A stretch of 23,967 nucleotides of DNA from DASZXJ01 sp035545895 (GTDB taxonomy: Bacteria; Planctomycetota; Phycisphaerae; Tepidisphaerales; Tepidisphaeraceae): contig DASZXJ010000107.1 in assembly GCA_035545895.1 (NCBI GenBank), positions 1 through 23,967 of the forward strand, read 5' to 3'. Made by a program: the position numbers and the translations under genes. Below, in pieces: positions 13,390-22,065 of the stretch; position 1 is the first letter of the stretch; each line of letters starts with the position of its first letter. The notes beneath the pieces are model-generated. The model was given only the letters and a program-made list of their open reading frames with translations, ran no database searches and was not told the DNA's origin.

Positions 13390-15204
13390 ATGCAGCGAGA
13401 TTCCTCTCCTCCGGCAAATCCTGAGAATTCGCTGCTTCCGGCCGCAAATCAACGAGTATGCTCACAAGCGGCACGCTGGCTATCTCCAGCCGCATGTATT
13501 CCCGCGATTTGGCCGGTTGTCTTGATTCTCAAATATCAGGTCAATGTGATTTGGAACGATGAATGGGTGCTGGCAGACCCGCTCATCAAGCTGCACCAAC
13601 ATACGCTGCAGCTTTCCGATTTCTGGGTGATGCACCACGACCATCGATTGCCGATTCCACTGGCGATCATGTCCGTATTGGCGGTGCTGACGTATTGGAA
13701 TACGCAGGTCGAGTGTTTTTTCGGCTATGCCATGGTCTGCATGGCCTCGCTGTTACTGGCGGTCCTTCTGCGTTCACCTGCTGCAAATGATTCGCCATCA
13801 AGTTCCTGGAAATGGAAATGGTTTGCAGTCAATGTTCTTCTCTTTAGTCCGGTTCAGTGTGAAAACTGGCTGTTCGGATTCGGCGCCTGCCAAAACTTTC
13901 TGCCTTTGCCGCTGCTTGTTGCGGCCCTGGTATTGATCGACCGAAAAGGGCTCAACTGGCGAACAGTTTTGCTGTCGGCGGCACTGATCGAAAGCGCATC
14001 GTTGTCGCTGGCTAATGGATTGCTTGGCTGGCCACTTCTTTTTGCATTCATCGCGCTTTCAAATAAAACCCGCGACCCGCGACAGAAACGACAATTCCTG
14101 GGTATCTGGCTGCTGGCGGCAATTCTCAGTATTGCATTGCATCTGTGGCACCATCAATCGGAACCCATCACCGCTCAATTTCATGCTGCTGGAATCATCG
14201 AACGCGTTCAATACTTCCTTGTCTTTCTCGGCACGGCATTGTTTTATGGCTTAAGCGATCCGATCCCGTTGGCGACTTGCATGGGCATCGTTTTGATCGG
14301 ATGGTTCATATGGCTGCTCATCCGATTCATCCAACGTTGGTTTCACGGCAGCCGTGAATCGATCGAGCCTGCATTGCCGTGGCTGGTGCTTGGCGGATAT
14401 GCCGTTGGCAGCGCGATTCTTGGCGCATTGGGCCGCGCCGGGCTGGGCGTCGAACAGGCGGGCACTTCCCGATATACGACGATCTCCATCTGCCTGCTCA
14501 TTTGCCTGATCGGCATTCCCACCTTTCATCGCCACGTCTCGAATCGTCTTTCACAACCTTCCGCCATCTTGAATTTTCAACATGTGATCACAAGCCTGCT
14601 CGTCGCGGCGCTGATATGGGCCGGCGTCAGGTCGATCGGTGTTTGCGCCCAATCGCAACGCCATTATCGGATCGTATTGGCTCATTTGTCTTTCATCGAA
14701 CTGGTCATGGAACCCAGCACCGAACGATTGATCTCCTATCGAACCGACCTGCTCAAAATCGCTGACACTCTCGATCAACTCGGTTATCTGCATCCGCCAC
14801 TGATTAAGAACGGCGATGTTCGCCTTTTACAACCCTCCGGTTCGATCGCGAATTCGGAATCAAATGGAATCGTAGAAGCAGTATGGCAATCGCCAGATGG
14901 ACAAATGCACGCGCGGGGTTGGTCGATTCTGCCAGCGCTGCATCGCGCAGCCGACAGCGTATTGGTGAGCTACGACACCCCTGATGGAAAACAGCAGATT
15001 TGCGCCATCGCCGATGTCGTGCAATCGCGTCCTGATTTGGCAAAAACAGGCGGCGAATATCTTCAACAGGCTGGATGGTCGGCGGCATTCCCCAGCAATC
15101 GGCTCCCAGCACAATCCACTCCGCTGAAATTCTGGGCGTATGATGCCGAACATCAGCAGGCGTTCCCGCTGGCAAAAGCAGCGGAACCCCAATTGCCCAG
15201 GTAA
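13390..15204 (+). CDS. Polytopic membrane protein, possible GT-C glycosyltransferase
   Basis: A 604-aa protein with about ten predicted membrane helices and a soluble C-terminal region (about 490-604). The first loop after helix 1 has WNDEWVLADP (residues 55-64) and WVMHHDHRLPIP (79-90). Acidic and histidine motifs in this position are seen in polyprenyl-phosphate-dependent GT-C enzymes, so transfer of a lipid-linked sugar is plausible; I do not recognise a named family. The C-terminal region, from VEAVWQSPDGQMHARGWS, looks beta-rich. The ATG at 13390 lies 39 bp from the divergent GT9 start, consistent with a glycan-related cluster. The stop is 6 bp from the convergent mnmA. Confidence 0.7.
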   Translation: MQRDSSPPANPENSLLPAANQRVCSQAARWLSPAACIPAIWPVVLILKYQVNVIWNDEWVLADPLIKLHQHTLQLSDFWVMHHDHRLPIPLAIMSVLAVLTYWNTQVECFFGYAMVCMASLLLAVLLRSPAANDSPSSSWKWKWFAVNVLLFSPVQCENWLFGFGACQNFLPLPLLVAALVLIDRKGLNWRTVLLSAALIESASLSLANGLLGWPLLFAFIALSNKTRDPRQKRQFLGIWLLAAILSIALHLWHHQSEPITAQFHAAGIIERVQYFLVFLGTALFYGLSDPIPLATCMGIVLIGWFIWLLIRFIQRWFHGSRESIEPALPWLVLGGYAVGSAILGALGRAGLGVEQAGTSRYTTISICLLICLIGIPTFHRHVSNRLSQPSAILNFQHVITSLLVAALIWAGVRSIGVCAQSQRHYRIVLAHLSFIELVMEPSTERLISYRTDLLKIADTLDQLGYLHPPLIKNGDVRLLQPSGSIANSESNGIVEAVWQSPDGQMHARGWSILPALHRAADSVLVSYDTPDGKQQICAIADVVQSRPDLAKTGGEYLQQAGWSAAFPSNRLPAQSTPLKFWAYDAEHQQAFPLAKAAEPQLPR

Positions 15205-15210
15205 AATCAT

Positions 15211-16359
15211 TTACTCAGCCCGCTCGATCCAACCCCCGCCAAGCAGGATATCGTCATCGTAAAGCACTACCGCCTGACCCGGTGTAATGGCGGGCTGGGG
15301 TACATCGAAATTAACGATGAATTCATCGTCGCTGGTGATGCGCGCCGTCGCAGGCTGCGGTTGGTGGTTGTAGCGAATCTTCGCCTGGCAGCGAACTTCA
15401 CCCTTTAGCCGCGATGAAAGGCAATTGACCTGGCTGGCCATCAATCCGCGGCGCAGCAGGGACTCGCGATCGCCGACTATCACGCGATTGGCCACCGGGT
15501 CGATATCGACCACATACACCGGGTATCCCAACGCCACGCCCGCGCCGCGGCGCTGGCCAATCGTGAAATGCTGATGACCCTCGTGCGTACCGATTGGTTT
15601 GCCGGATGTATCAACCACTTCGCCGGCATGAAATGTTCCCGGCGAACGCCGTTTCACCAACGCTGCATAATCCTGATCGGGCACAAAACAGATTTCCTGA
15701 GAATCCGGCTTGTTGAACACCGGCAACTTCATCTCCGCAGCCAGCGAACGAACCTGGTGCTTGGCGAATTCGCCGATGGGAAGCAACGTATGAGCCAGCG
15801 CCTCGCGAGTCATGCCAAACAACACGTAGCTCTGATCCTTGCGATGATCCTGCCCACGCAACAGCGACTTTTCGCCGGTCGCAGGGTCAATCCCGATCCG
15901 CGCATAATGACCCGAAGCGACATAATCCGCTCCAACTGCCTTGGCGTACTGCGCCAGCTTGCCGAACTTCAGCCAGTCGTTGCAGCGAACACACGGATTC
16001 GGCGTGCGGCCGTTGTTGTACTCCGCCACGAAATAATCGATCACACGATTGAAATCATCCTGAAAATTCAGCACGTAAAACGGAATATCAAGCACTCCCG
16101 CGACTCGCCGGGCGTCGGCGGCATCAAGCACGGAGCAGCACCCCTGTTTGTTTTTCCCGCTGGTCGCGCAGGAAGGGTCCACGCCCGCCGAAGCGGGCAT
16201 GGCCGATGGATCATCGTGGGGTTCGACGCCATTTGGGCTTCCCAGTCGCATGAAGACGCCTATGACGTCGTACCCCTCGCGCAGCAACAGCGCTGCCGCG
16301 ACGGAGCTATCCACCCCGCCGCTCATGGCGACGACCACTTTTTTGCCTTTCGCACCCAT
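15211..16359 (-). CDS. mnmA: tRNA-specific 2-thiouridylase MnmA
   Basis: A 382-aa enzyme that adds sulfur to U34 of Lys, Glu and Gln tRNAs. The PP-loop SGGVDSS is at residues 13-19. The catalytic Cys pair is C123 in TPNPCVRCN and C224 in SQEICFVP. KDQSYVLFGM and FTIGQRRGAGVALGYPVYVV are typical. An insertion of about 20 residues lies near 41-64, before KNKQGCCSVLDAADARR, and includes a GC palindrome in the DNA (16183-16198). Start at ATG 16359; 68 bp separate it from the divergent CLC gene. Confidence 0.96.
   Translation of the reverse strand: MGAKGKKVVVAMSGGVDSSVAAALLLREGYDVIGVFMRLGSPNGVEPHDDPSAMPASAGVDPSCATSGKNKQGCCSVLDAADARRVAGVLDIPFYVLNFQDDFNRVIDYFVAEYNNGRTPNPCVRCNDWLKFGKLAQYAKAVGADYVASGHYARIGIDPATGEKSLLRGQDHRKDQSYVLFGMTREALAHTLLPIGEFAKHQVRSLAAEMKLPVFNKPDSQEICFVPDQDYAALVKRRSPGTFHAGEVVDTSGKPIGTHEGHQHFTIGQRRGAGVALGYPVYVVDIDPVANRVIVGDRESLLRRGLMASQVNCLSSRLKGEVRCQAKIRYNHQPQPATARITSDDEFIVNFDVPQPAITPGQAVVLYDDDILLGGGWIERAE
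16183..16198. repeat. GC-rich palindrome inside mnmA
   Basis: GCCCGC and GCGGGC arms enclose a four-base loop (CGAA on the plus strand, TTCG in the mRNA). It encodes part of PASAG in the variable insertion of MnmA. The mRNA would carry a UUCG-type hairpin. Its form resembles REP palindromes. Confidence 0.7.
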
Positions 16360-16427
16360 AACAGACCAACAAAGAGCCTAGTCCCCCGCTTGCGAGTTAT
16401 CAATGCATCGCTATTTTGGACCGGCTC

Positions 16428-18311
16428 ATGTTCAGGGTGCTGGCCTCCTTTGGTGAACGAAGTCGGATTCTTAGCACGCGAATGCTTCGACAGCTTGGGT
16501 TGCGCGAGGATTCGTTTTTCCTCGTGCCGGCGTTCCTCATCGGCATCATCACGGCCGCGGCGGCGGTTGGATTTCATGAGCTGATCGACTGGATTCGAAA
16601 CACCCTTTACAACTCGCTGGACCCCGAAAAGCTGTACGGCATCGGCCTGCCATTGTTGATTATTTTTCCCGCGTTCGGCGGGTGGCTGGTTGGCTTCCTG
16701 ACGCGGTATTTATCCCGCACCCGCGAAGGACACGGGATCATCGATGTGATCGAATCGGTCCACCGCAGCAGCGGATTCACCCGGCCCAGTTCCGCCATTG
16801 AAAAGATCATTACCAGTGCCATCACCATCGGCACCGGCGGTTCGGGCGGAGCGGAAGGACCGATCGTGCAGATCGGCGCCGCCATCGCCAGCGGGGTGGG
16901 ACAACTTTTCCGTTTCGCGCGGTTTCAAATGCCCCTGCTCATCGGCTGCGGCAGTGCCGCAGGCATCAGCGCGATTTTTAATTCTCCCATCGGCGGAGTC
17001 ATCTTCACGCTGGAAGTCATTCTTCAGGATTTTTCGATTCGCACGTTCACTCCGCTGGTGGTGGCCAGCGTCATCGCCAATGTGACGACGCAGGCGATTT
17101 TCTCAAAAGTCGAAGGCCATCCGTTTCCCGCGATTTTCGCGATGCCCTCACAGGATGCCGCCGCCGGCATGCAACTCATCGATTGGCCGCAGCTTCCCAA
17201 TTTCATGCTGTTGGGAATTCTGTGCGGCCTGGCGGGCGTCACGCTCACCAGGTTAATGGGCCTGTTCGAAGAACGGTTCGCCCGCTTGAAACAACTCGGC
17301 ATCTGGAGACCCGCCATCGGCGGCGCGCTGACAGGTGTACTGGGAATCACTTACGTCATCATCTTTGGCCGAATCATGCTCCATCAGGCCAAACCCTTCG
17401 CATTTGCTCAATATCCGATGCCCGCATTTTTTGGCGATGGATATGGCGTGCTGCGGTCACTTCTCTCCGCTCACTTCTATGCGGAAATGCATTTGGACCA
17501 GATCCTCCTTCTGCTCTGCTTTTTGTGCATGGTCAAAATCCTGGCGACCTGCCTGACGCTTGGAAGCGGCGGAAGCGGCGGCATCATCGCGCCGTCGCTA
17601 TTCATCGGTGCGACGGCCGGCGGGTTTCTCGGGGCGCTGCTCCAAACCATGCACTTGTCTTCGGCAACCATCAATCCGCAGACTTATGCCCTGGTGGGAA
17701 TGGGTGCAACCCTTGCCGCGGTCGTGCATGCTCCGCTGGCTTCGATTCTCATCCTTCTTGAATTATCACAGAACAACAGCGTAATCCTGCCCGCGATGCT
17801 CGCGACCGTTTTTGCGACAGCCATCGCAAGACTGATCTTCCGCGACTCGATATATACGCATTCGCTGCGCGCCCGAGGCATCACGTGGGGTTCAGGTTCG
17901 GATATTGGCATGCTGCGTCGATTGACCGTCGAGCAGGTGCCGCTCGATCCGGCGACCTGCCTGCATGGCACCGATCCGGCCCAGCGTGTGTTCGACCTGG
18001 TCGCACAATTCGGCAACGCGGACCTGGTCGTGCTGGATGCGGAAGGCAATTATCGCGGAATGGTGTTGACGCAGGAGCTGAACTTCGCGCTCGTGCAGCG
18101 CGATGCACTGCCGTTGATGGTCGTGGATGAAATTACCCGTGTGGAAGTGCCGATTTTCAAGACCAGTGACGATCTGGCGACGGTGTTTGAAGCATTCACC
18201 AAGTTTGAGGCCAGCCATCTGCCGGTCAGCCTGCCGGCTCAACCGGGCAAGGTCATCGGCTTGATCGGTCGCGCCGCGCTGATGCGCGCCTCTCAAGGCC
18301 GAGTCGATTGA
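16428..18311 (+). CDS. CLC-family chloride channel with C-terminal CBS domains
   Basis: A 627-aa membrane protein. Signature segments are GHGIIDVIESV (from residue 101, the GSGIP position), GTGGSGGAEGPIVQIGAAIA (from 136, gating glutamate E143) and LGSGGSGGIIAPSLFIGA near helix N. At the position of the internal proton glutamate (E. coli E203) this protein has V197 (TLEV), as in CLC channels and fluoride-type CLCs. A passive channel is therefore more likely than a Cl-/H+ exchanger. The last 130 residues form a CBS-domain pair, usually binding adenine nucleotides. The ATG at 16428 is used; a TTG four codons earlier is also in frame. Its end overlaps the convergent gene by 19 bp. Confidence 0.93.
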   Translation: MFRVLASFGERSRILSTRMLRQLGLREDSFFLVPAFLIGIITAAAAVGFHELIDWIRNTLYNSLDPEKLYGIGLPLLIIFPAFGGWLVGFLTRYLSRTREGHGIIDVIESVHRSSGFTRPSSAIEKIITSAITIGTGGSGGAEGPIVQIGAAIASGVGQLFRFARFQMPLLIGCGSAAGISAIFNSPIGGVIFTLEVILQDFSIRTFTPLVVASVIANVTTQAIFSKVEGHPFPAIFAMPSQDAAAGMQLIDWPQLPNFMLLGILCGLAGVTLTRLMGLFEERFARLKQLGIWRPAIGGALTGVLGITYVIIFGRIMLHQAKPFAFAQYPMPAFFGDGYGVLRSLLSAHFYAEMHLDQILLLLCFLCMVKILATCLTLGSGGSGGIIAPSLFIGATAGGFLGALLQTMHLSSATINPQTYALVGMGATLAAVVHAPLASILILLELSQNNSVILPAMLATVFATAIARLIFRDSIYTHSLRARGITWGSGSDIGMLRRLTVEQVPLDPATCLHGTDPAQRVFDLVAQFGNADLVVLDAEGNYRGMVLTQELNFALVQRDALPLMVVDEITRVEVPIFKTSDDLATVFEAFTKFEASHLPVSLPAQPGKVIGLIGRAALMRASQGRVD

Positions 18312-18736
18312 ACCACGCCGATCGTCAGCAACAGGTTCGCGTAAATTCGCTGTTCGCCCGTTGCAATCGTCAAGCAGATATCGGGTGTGCCGGCGGCATC
18401 ATAGAATTTCAGACGTTCGATCTTCGTCAGGTTCAACCCCGGCAAAAGCTCGCGAAATTCCTCCCAGATCGGCGGATCATTTTTCAGCGCATAGGGCCCG
18501 GTTCGAGCGTAATCCATCACTTCGGCCGCCTCGATCGATATGGCGTTGACGAGCACTTTCAGCACATCGGTCACCGTCGGTTGTCCTGGCGTGAGATTCA
18601 AATAAACCACCTCGGCGTTGGGTCCGCGCTTGGTCCAGTGCGGATAATTCCCATCGGAAATCAGCACCTTGCTGCCATGCCCCGCCTTGCCCAGCGCAGC
18701 AATAATGTGCGGGTGAATCAACTGTCCCTTTAACAT
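18293..18736 (-). CDS. RbsD/FucU-family sugar mutarotase
   Basis: A 147-aa protein of the RbsD/FucU fold, cytoplasmic enzymes that interconvert anomers of ribose or fucose. Features are ALGKAGHGSKVLISDGNYPH (catalytic H20, with D28 and N30) and the C-terminal IATGEQRIYANLLLTIGVV, with R130, Y132 and N134 at the family's active-site positions; the ending resembles FucU more than RbsD. The ATG at 18736 has GGAGGG 4 nt upstream. A longer frame would be translated from the REP palindrome and is rejected. No other sugar-catabolism genes are near. The 3' end overlaps the CLC gene. Confidence 0.88.
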   Translation of the reverse strand: MLKGQLIHPHIIAALGKAGHGSKVLISDGNYPHWTKRGPNAEVVYLNLTPGQPTVTDVLKVLVNAISIEAAEVMDYARTGPYALKNDPPIWEEFRELLPGLNLTKIERLKFYDAAGTPDICLTIATGEQRIYANLLLTIGVVQSTRP

Positions 18737-18742
18737 CGTCCC

Positions 18743-18776
18743 TCCATTAAGCCCCGGCTCCGCCGGGGGACACATC
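18743..18776 (+). repeat. REP-type palindrome, left copy
   Basis: The core CCCCGGCTCCGCCGGGG (18752-18768) is a 7-bp GC hairpin with a TCC loop. It is flanked by TCCATTA on the left and GAC plus CAT on the right. The same core and flanks occur in inverted orientation at 18926-18959. It sits in the leader of the mutarotase gene, right beside its Shine-Dalgarno. Confidence 0.85.
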
Positions 18777-18778
18777 GT

Positions 18779-18892
18779 TCATCCTCGTACGTTCACTACC
18801 CGGCAACCCCCATGCCGCGCAATATATTCGCCACATCCACGAACTTCGTCGTCCGTAAAAAGATACCGCGACCAATACCCTTCGGTCCAAAT
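18779..18892 (-). pseudogene. C-terminal remnant of a REP-associated (IS200-like) transposase
   Basis: Read on the minus strand, a 37-codon frame starts IWTEGYWSRYLFTDDEVRGC and continues to YIARHGG before a TGA. The pattern W-x-x-G-Y-W-x-R-Y-L, then an acidic turn and Y-I-x-x-H, resembles the C-terminus of REP-associated tyrosine transposases (RAYT). The HUH motif and catalytic Tyr region are absent and a stop lies a few codons upstream, so this is a fragment. Its location between inverted REPs is what a decayed REP-RAYT locus would look like. The similarity is from memory of the family and is short. Confidence 0.45.
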
Positions 18893-18925
18893 TCCGCCGC
18901 GGCATTATGTGTACCTGGAAATTGG

Positions 18926-18959
18926 ATGAGTCCCCCGGCGGAGCCGGGGGCTAATGGAT
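18926..18959 (-). repeat. REP-type palindrome, right copy (inverted)
   Basis: CCCCCGGCGGAGCCGGGGG is at 18932-18950, flanked by ATGAGT on the left and CTAATGGATG on the right. Its reverse complement matches the left copy at 18743-18776, including the TCCATTA flank. It lies 17 bp after the serS stop and could also act as a transcript-end hairpin for serS. Confidence 0.85.
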
Positions 18960-18975
18960 GTAGCGTAAATATATT

Positions 18976-20253
18976 TCATTTGCTGATGCGATCTCGCCCG
19001 CCCATGTGGGGACGCAATACTTCGGGAATCGTCACCGACCCGTCGTCGTTTTGATAATTCTCCAAAATGGGAATCAATATTCTCGGCGACGCGATCACCG
19101 TGTTGTTCAGCGTGTGACAGAATCGCACCTTGCCATCCTTATCGCGATAGCGGAGATTCAATCGGCGTGATTGAAATTCGTAAAACCGCGAGGCCGAATG
19201 GGTCTCGCCATATCCCTTGCGCGAAGGCATCCACGTTTCGATGTCATACTTCGCGGCTTGTCCCTGGCCCAGGTCGCCGGTGCAGACCGACACCACCCGA
19301 TAAGGCAATTTCAGCATCTGCAGAATCGCCTCGGCGTTGGCGGTGATCTGCTCATGCCATTGCTTGGATTCTTCGATATCGTTACGGCAGATCACAACCT
19401 GCTCGACTTTATCGAACTGATGGATGCGATAAATCCCCGCTGTGTCCTTGCCATACGTTCCGGCTTCGCGGCGAAAACAGGGACTGCCTGCAAAATATTT
19501 TTTGGGTAAATCGCGTTCTTCCAGCGTTTCGTCCATGTGATACGCCGTCAATGCCACCTCGGCCGTGCCGACCAGAAACACCGGCGGGTCTTCATCGCTC
19601 ATCGCATAGGACTGCTCGCGGCCCAGCGGAAAATAGCCCGTGCCTTCCATCGCGGGCTCGCGCACGAGGACGGGCACGGACATGGGCATAAATCCGCGCT
19701 CGACCATCAAGTCGCTCGCCAATCGGAGAACCGCCTGATGCATCATCGTGCCCAGACCGGTCAGGAAATAGCTTCGCGTGCCCGCCAGCTTTACGCCTCG
19801 CTCGATATCGAGCAATCCAAGTTCCCTGCCAAGCACTACATGATCCTTTGGCGCGAATTCGAAATGCCTGGGCTCGCCCCATTTTCGGACTTCGACGTTT
19901 TCGGTGTCGTCCTTCCCAACGGGGACGGAATCGTCGGGGGGCTGTGGAACCTGCAGCAGCAATGGCTTGACCGCGGCCTCGGCCAGGCGAATCCGGTCTT
20001 CCGATTCCTTTACCTTGGTTTTCAATTCCCCCATGCGAGCGATTGCACTCTTTTTTTCGGCAGGATCCTTCAGTTTTCCAACCTGCTTGCTGGCTTCATT
20101 TTGCTCGGAACGAAGCTTTTCGAATTCCTGTTGTGCGCGCAGACGCTTTTCGTCAAGCTCAAGCAGTGTCGAGACATCGACCTTGATCTTTTTCAGCTCG
20201 GCCGCGCGGCGATACTTGTCCGGGTTATCACGTAGGTCTTTGATATCGATCAT
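18976..20253 (-). CDS. serS: Seryl-tRNA synthetase
   Basis: A 425-aa class II synthetase, full length. The N-terminal MIDIKDLRDNPDKYRRAAEL opens the long helical hairpin (about 30-100) that binds the tRNA-Ser extra arm. The catalytic domain has the serine-binding VGTAEVALTAYH, motif 2 in FAGSPCFRREAGTYGKDTAG followed by YRIHQFDKVEQ, and motif 3 near the C-terminus (about 380-405). Starts at ATG 20253, about 80 bp from the divergent histidine kinase. A REP hairpin follows the stop. Confidence 0.97.
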   Translation of the reverse strand: MIDIKDLRDNPDKYRRAAELKKIKVDVSTLLELDEKRLRAQQEFEKLRSEQNEASKQVGKLKDPAEKKSAIARMGELKTKVKESEDRIRLAEAAVKPLLLQVPQPPDDSVPVGKDDTENVEVRKWGEPRHFEFAPKDHVVLGRELGLLDIERGVKLAGTRSYFLTGLGTMMHQAVLRLASDLMVERGFMPMSVPVLVREPAMEGTGYFPLGREQSYAMSDEDPPVFLVGTAEVALTAYHMDETLEERDLPKKYFAGSPCFRREAGTYGKDTAGIYRIHQFDKVEQVVICRNDIEESKQWHEQITANAEAILQMLKLPYRVVSVCTGDLGQGQAAKYDIETWMPSRKGYGETHSASRFYEFQSRRLNLRYRDKDGKVRFCHTLNNTVIASPRILIPILENYQNDDGSVTIPEVLRPHMGGRDRISK

Positions 20254-20335
20254 GCATCGGCGGTTTTAATCCCAAACATGCCAAGCGTCCAGCATCGCGA
20301 TACCCTTGTCTTGCGGCTAAGATGGTGGAAAGCTG

Positions 20336-21388
20336 ATGATGCCTCAGAATCCGCCACTGCCGCTGATCAGACGATCGTGGGCCGTACGATACGCATTGCC
20401 CATTTGTTCGGTCGCCGCCGCGGTCTCATTGCGGCTGCTGCTCGAAAATGTCCTGAAGTCGTTCAAGACGGAAACCACGCCGTTTCTTCTGCTTTTCGCG
20501 TCGGTATTGATCTCATCCGGATATGGCGGCTTGGGGCCGGGGTTGGCGGCGACTCTGCTCGGCGCATTCGCCAACGATTTCTTCTTTACCGGCCCCCGAT
20601 TCACGCTCGGGCCTTACGATTTCGATTCCGTCGTGCAAATGCTGCTGTTCGTGATGGAAGGCCTGTTCATCGGCATATTGGGTGCGCGACTGCAATCGGC
20701 GCGGCGTCGTTCCGAGCAAAGCGAAGCCGAGGCGCGGCGTCTGGAACGCAAGGTGCTTGATATCAGCGACCAGGAACGACGCCGTATCGGGCAGGACCTG
20801 CACGATGGGCTTGGCCAGCACCTCACCGGCGTGGCATTCCTGAGCAAGGCCCTTCAGGAACGTCTTTCCGGTCAATCATTACCCGAAGCAAAAGATGCAA
20901 CTAAAATCGCCTCTCTGGTTTCTGAATCCATAGGCCAGACACGTGCCTTGGCACGCGGACTATCGCCGGTCGTGCTTGAGGAAGGCGGTCTTTCGTTCGC
21001 CTTGTCTCAACTGGTCGCCAGCACCGCCAGCGTATTTAAGATTCGATGTGTCTATTCGGGCGATGAACAATATGAAATTGAAGACCTGACGGTGGCGACG
21101 CATCTGTATCGAATCGCGCAGGAAGCGATCAACAATGCGATCCGTCATGGCAAAGCCAAACGAATCGACGTGCGGCTTTCCCCTAACGACGGCCTTTTGA
21201 AGCTGGAAATCGAGGATGATGGCGTAGGCATCTCCCCTAAATACAAGAGTGACGGTTTGGGTTTGCAGATTATGCATTTTCGCGCGAAGATGATTGGCGG
21301 TTCGCTTACGGTCAGCGCGAAACCGGGCGGAGGCACGTTAGTGGCTTGTTCCACCCCCAGGCGAACCGTCGAACAGGAGAACAAATGA
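20336..21388 (+). CDS. Membrane histidine kinase (DUF4118 sensor, HisKA_3, HATPase)
   Basis: A 350-aa NarL-system-type kinase. The N-terminal region (about 17-120) has four short hydrophobic helices with GYGGLGPGLAATLLGAFAND, the KdpD-like DUF4118 pattern. A short coiled coil (120-145) leads to the HisKA_3 dimerisation box, ERRRIGQDLHDGLGQHLTGV, with phospho-acceptor H156. The ATPase domain has EAINNAIRHGKAKRI (N box), DDGVGISP and SDGLGLQIM (G boxes). No periplasmic sensor domain is evident, so the signal may be membrane-related or intracellular. Two consecutive ATGs start it. The stop overlaps the regulator start (ATGA), so the two are translationally coupled. Confidence 0.92.
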   Translation: MMPQNPPLPLIRRSWAVRYALPICSVAAAVSLRLLLENVLKSFKTETTPFLLLFASVLISSGYGGLGPGLAATLLGAFANDFFFTGPRFTLGPYDFDSVVQMLLFVMEGLFIGILGARLQSARRRSEQSEAEARRLERKVLDISDQERRRIGQDLHDGLGQHLTGVAFLSKALQERLSGQSLPEAKDATKIASLVSESIGQTRALARGLSPVVLEEGGLSFALSQLVASTASVFKIRCVYSGDEQYEIEDLTVATHLYRIAQEAINNAIRHGKAKRIDVRLSPNDGLLKLEIEDDGVGISPKYKSDGLGLQIMHFRAKMIGGSLTVSAKPGGGTLVACSTPRRTVEQENK

Positions 21389-22065
21389 CTGCCGCAGTTG
21401 AAACAAAAAAGCGTTCCGTCGTCATCGTCGACGATCATCCCATCGTACGTCAGGGCCTGGCCCAGTTAATCAACCAGCAGCCGGACCTGCACGTCAGCCA
21501 GGAAATTCAAAATGCCCGTGCCGCCGTCGATTCGATCAACCAGCAAGTCCCTGATATCGCGATTATCGATATCTCTCTTGAAGATCGCAGCGGCATCGAG
21601 TTAATCAAGGACCTTCGCGCCCAGCATCCGGAGATGGCGATCCTCGCACTTTCGATGCACGATGAATCCCTCTACGCCGAACGCGCTCTGCGCGCCGGTG
21701 CCAAGGGATACATCATGAAGCAGGAAGCCACCGAGCAGGTCATGACCGCCATCCGCCGCGTGCTCGAAGGACAGATCTACGTCAGCGAGCGCATGGCAGC
21801 GCGATTGCTCGATCAACTCGTCAGCGCCAAGCCCGGCGAAGAGGATTCGCCGCTGGGCCGGCTCAGCGACCGGGAACTGGAAATCTTTTCCATGATCGGC
21901 CGGGGCATGGGCACGCGCGAAATCGCCAACAAGCTGACCCTGAGCATCAAGACCGTTGAAGCCCATCGGGAGCACATCAAAGAGAAACTCAAGCTGAAAA
22001 ACGGCACTGAACTGGTCCGCATGGCCGTGCAGCACGCCTTGGAATCCCCCAAGGGTGATCAATAA
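21385..22065 (+). CDS. NarL/LuxR-family response regulator
   Basis: A 226-aa regulator. The receiver domain (about 10-130) has VVIVDDHPIVRQG with D16/D17, phospho-acceptor D62 in IAIIDISLEDRSG, S90 and K108 (GAKGY). The C-terminal LuxR helix-turn-helix is LSDRELEIFSMIGRGMGTRE (from residue 160) followed by NKLTLSIKTVEAHREHIKEK (from 182). It is the partner of the upstream kinase, whose stop it overlaps by 4 nt. Target genes are not visible, but amt lies next in the same direction. Confidence 0.95.
   Translation: MTAAVETKKRSVVIVDDHPIVRQGLAQLINQQPDLHVSQEIQNARAAVDSINQQVPDIAIIDISLEDRSGIELIKDLRAQHPEMAILALSMHDESLYAERALRAGAKGYIMKQEATEQVMTAIRRVLEGQIYVSERMAARLLDQLVSAKPGEEDSPLGRLSDRELEIFSMIGRGMGTREIANKLTLSIKTVEAHREHIKEKLKLKNGTELVRMAVQHALESPKGDQ

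Noticed and set aside
15568..16584. 338-codon plus-strand frame opposite mnmA
   Set aside because: It overlaps the conserved MnmA gene and runs into the CLC gene; no family resemblance.
19537..20235. 232-codon plus-strand frame opposite serS
   Set aside because: Antisense shadow of the seryl-tRNA synthetase gene.
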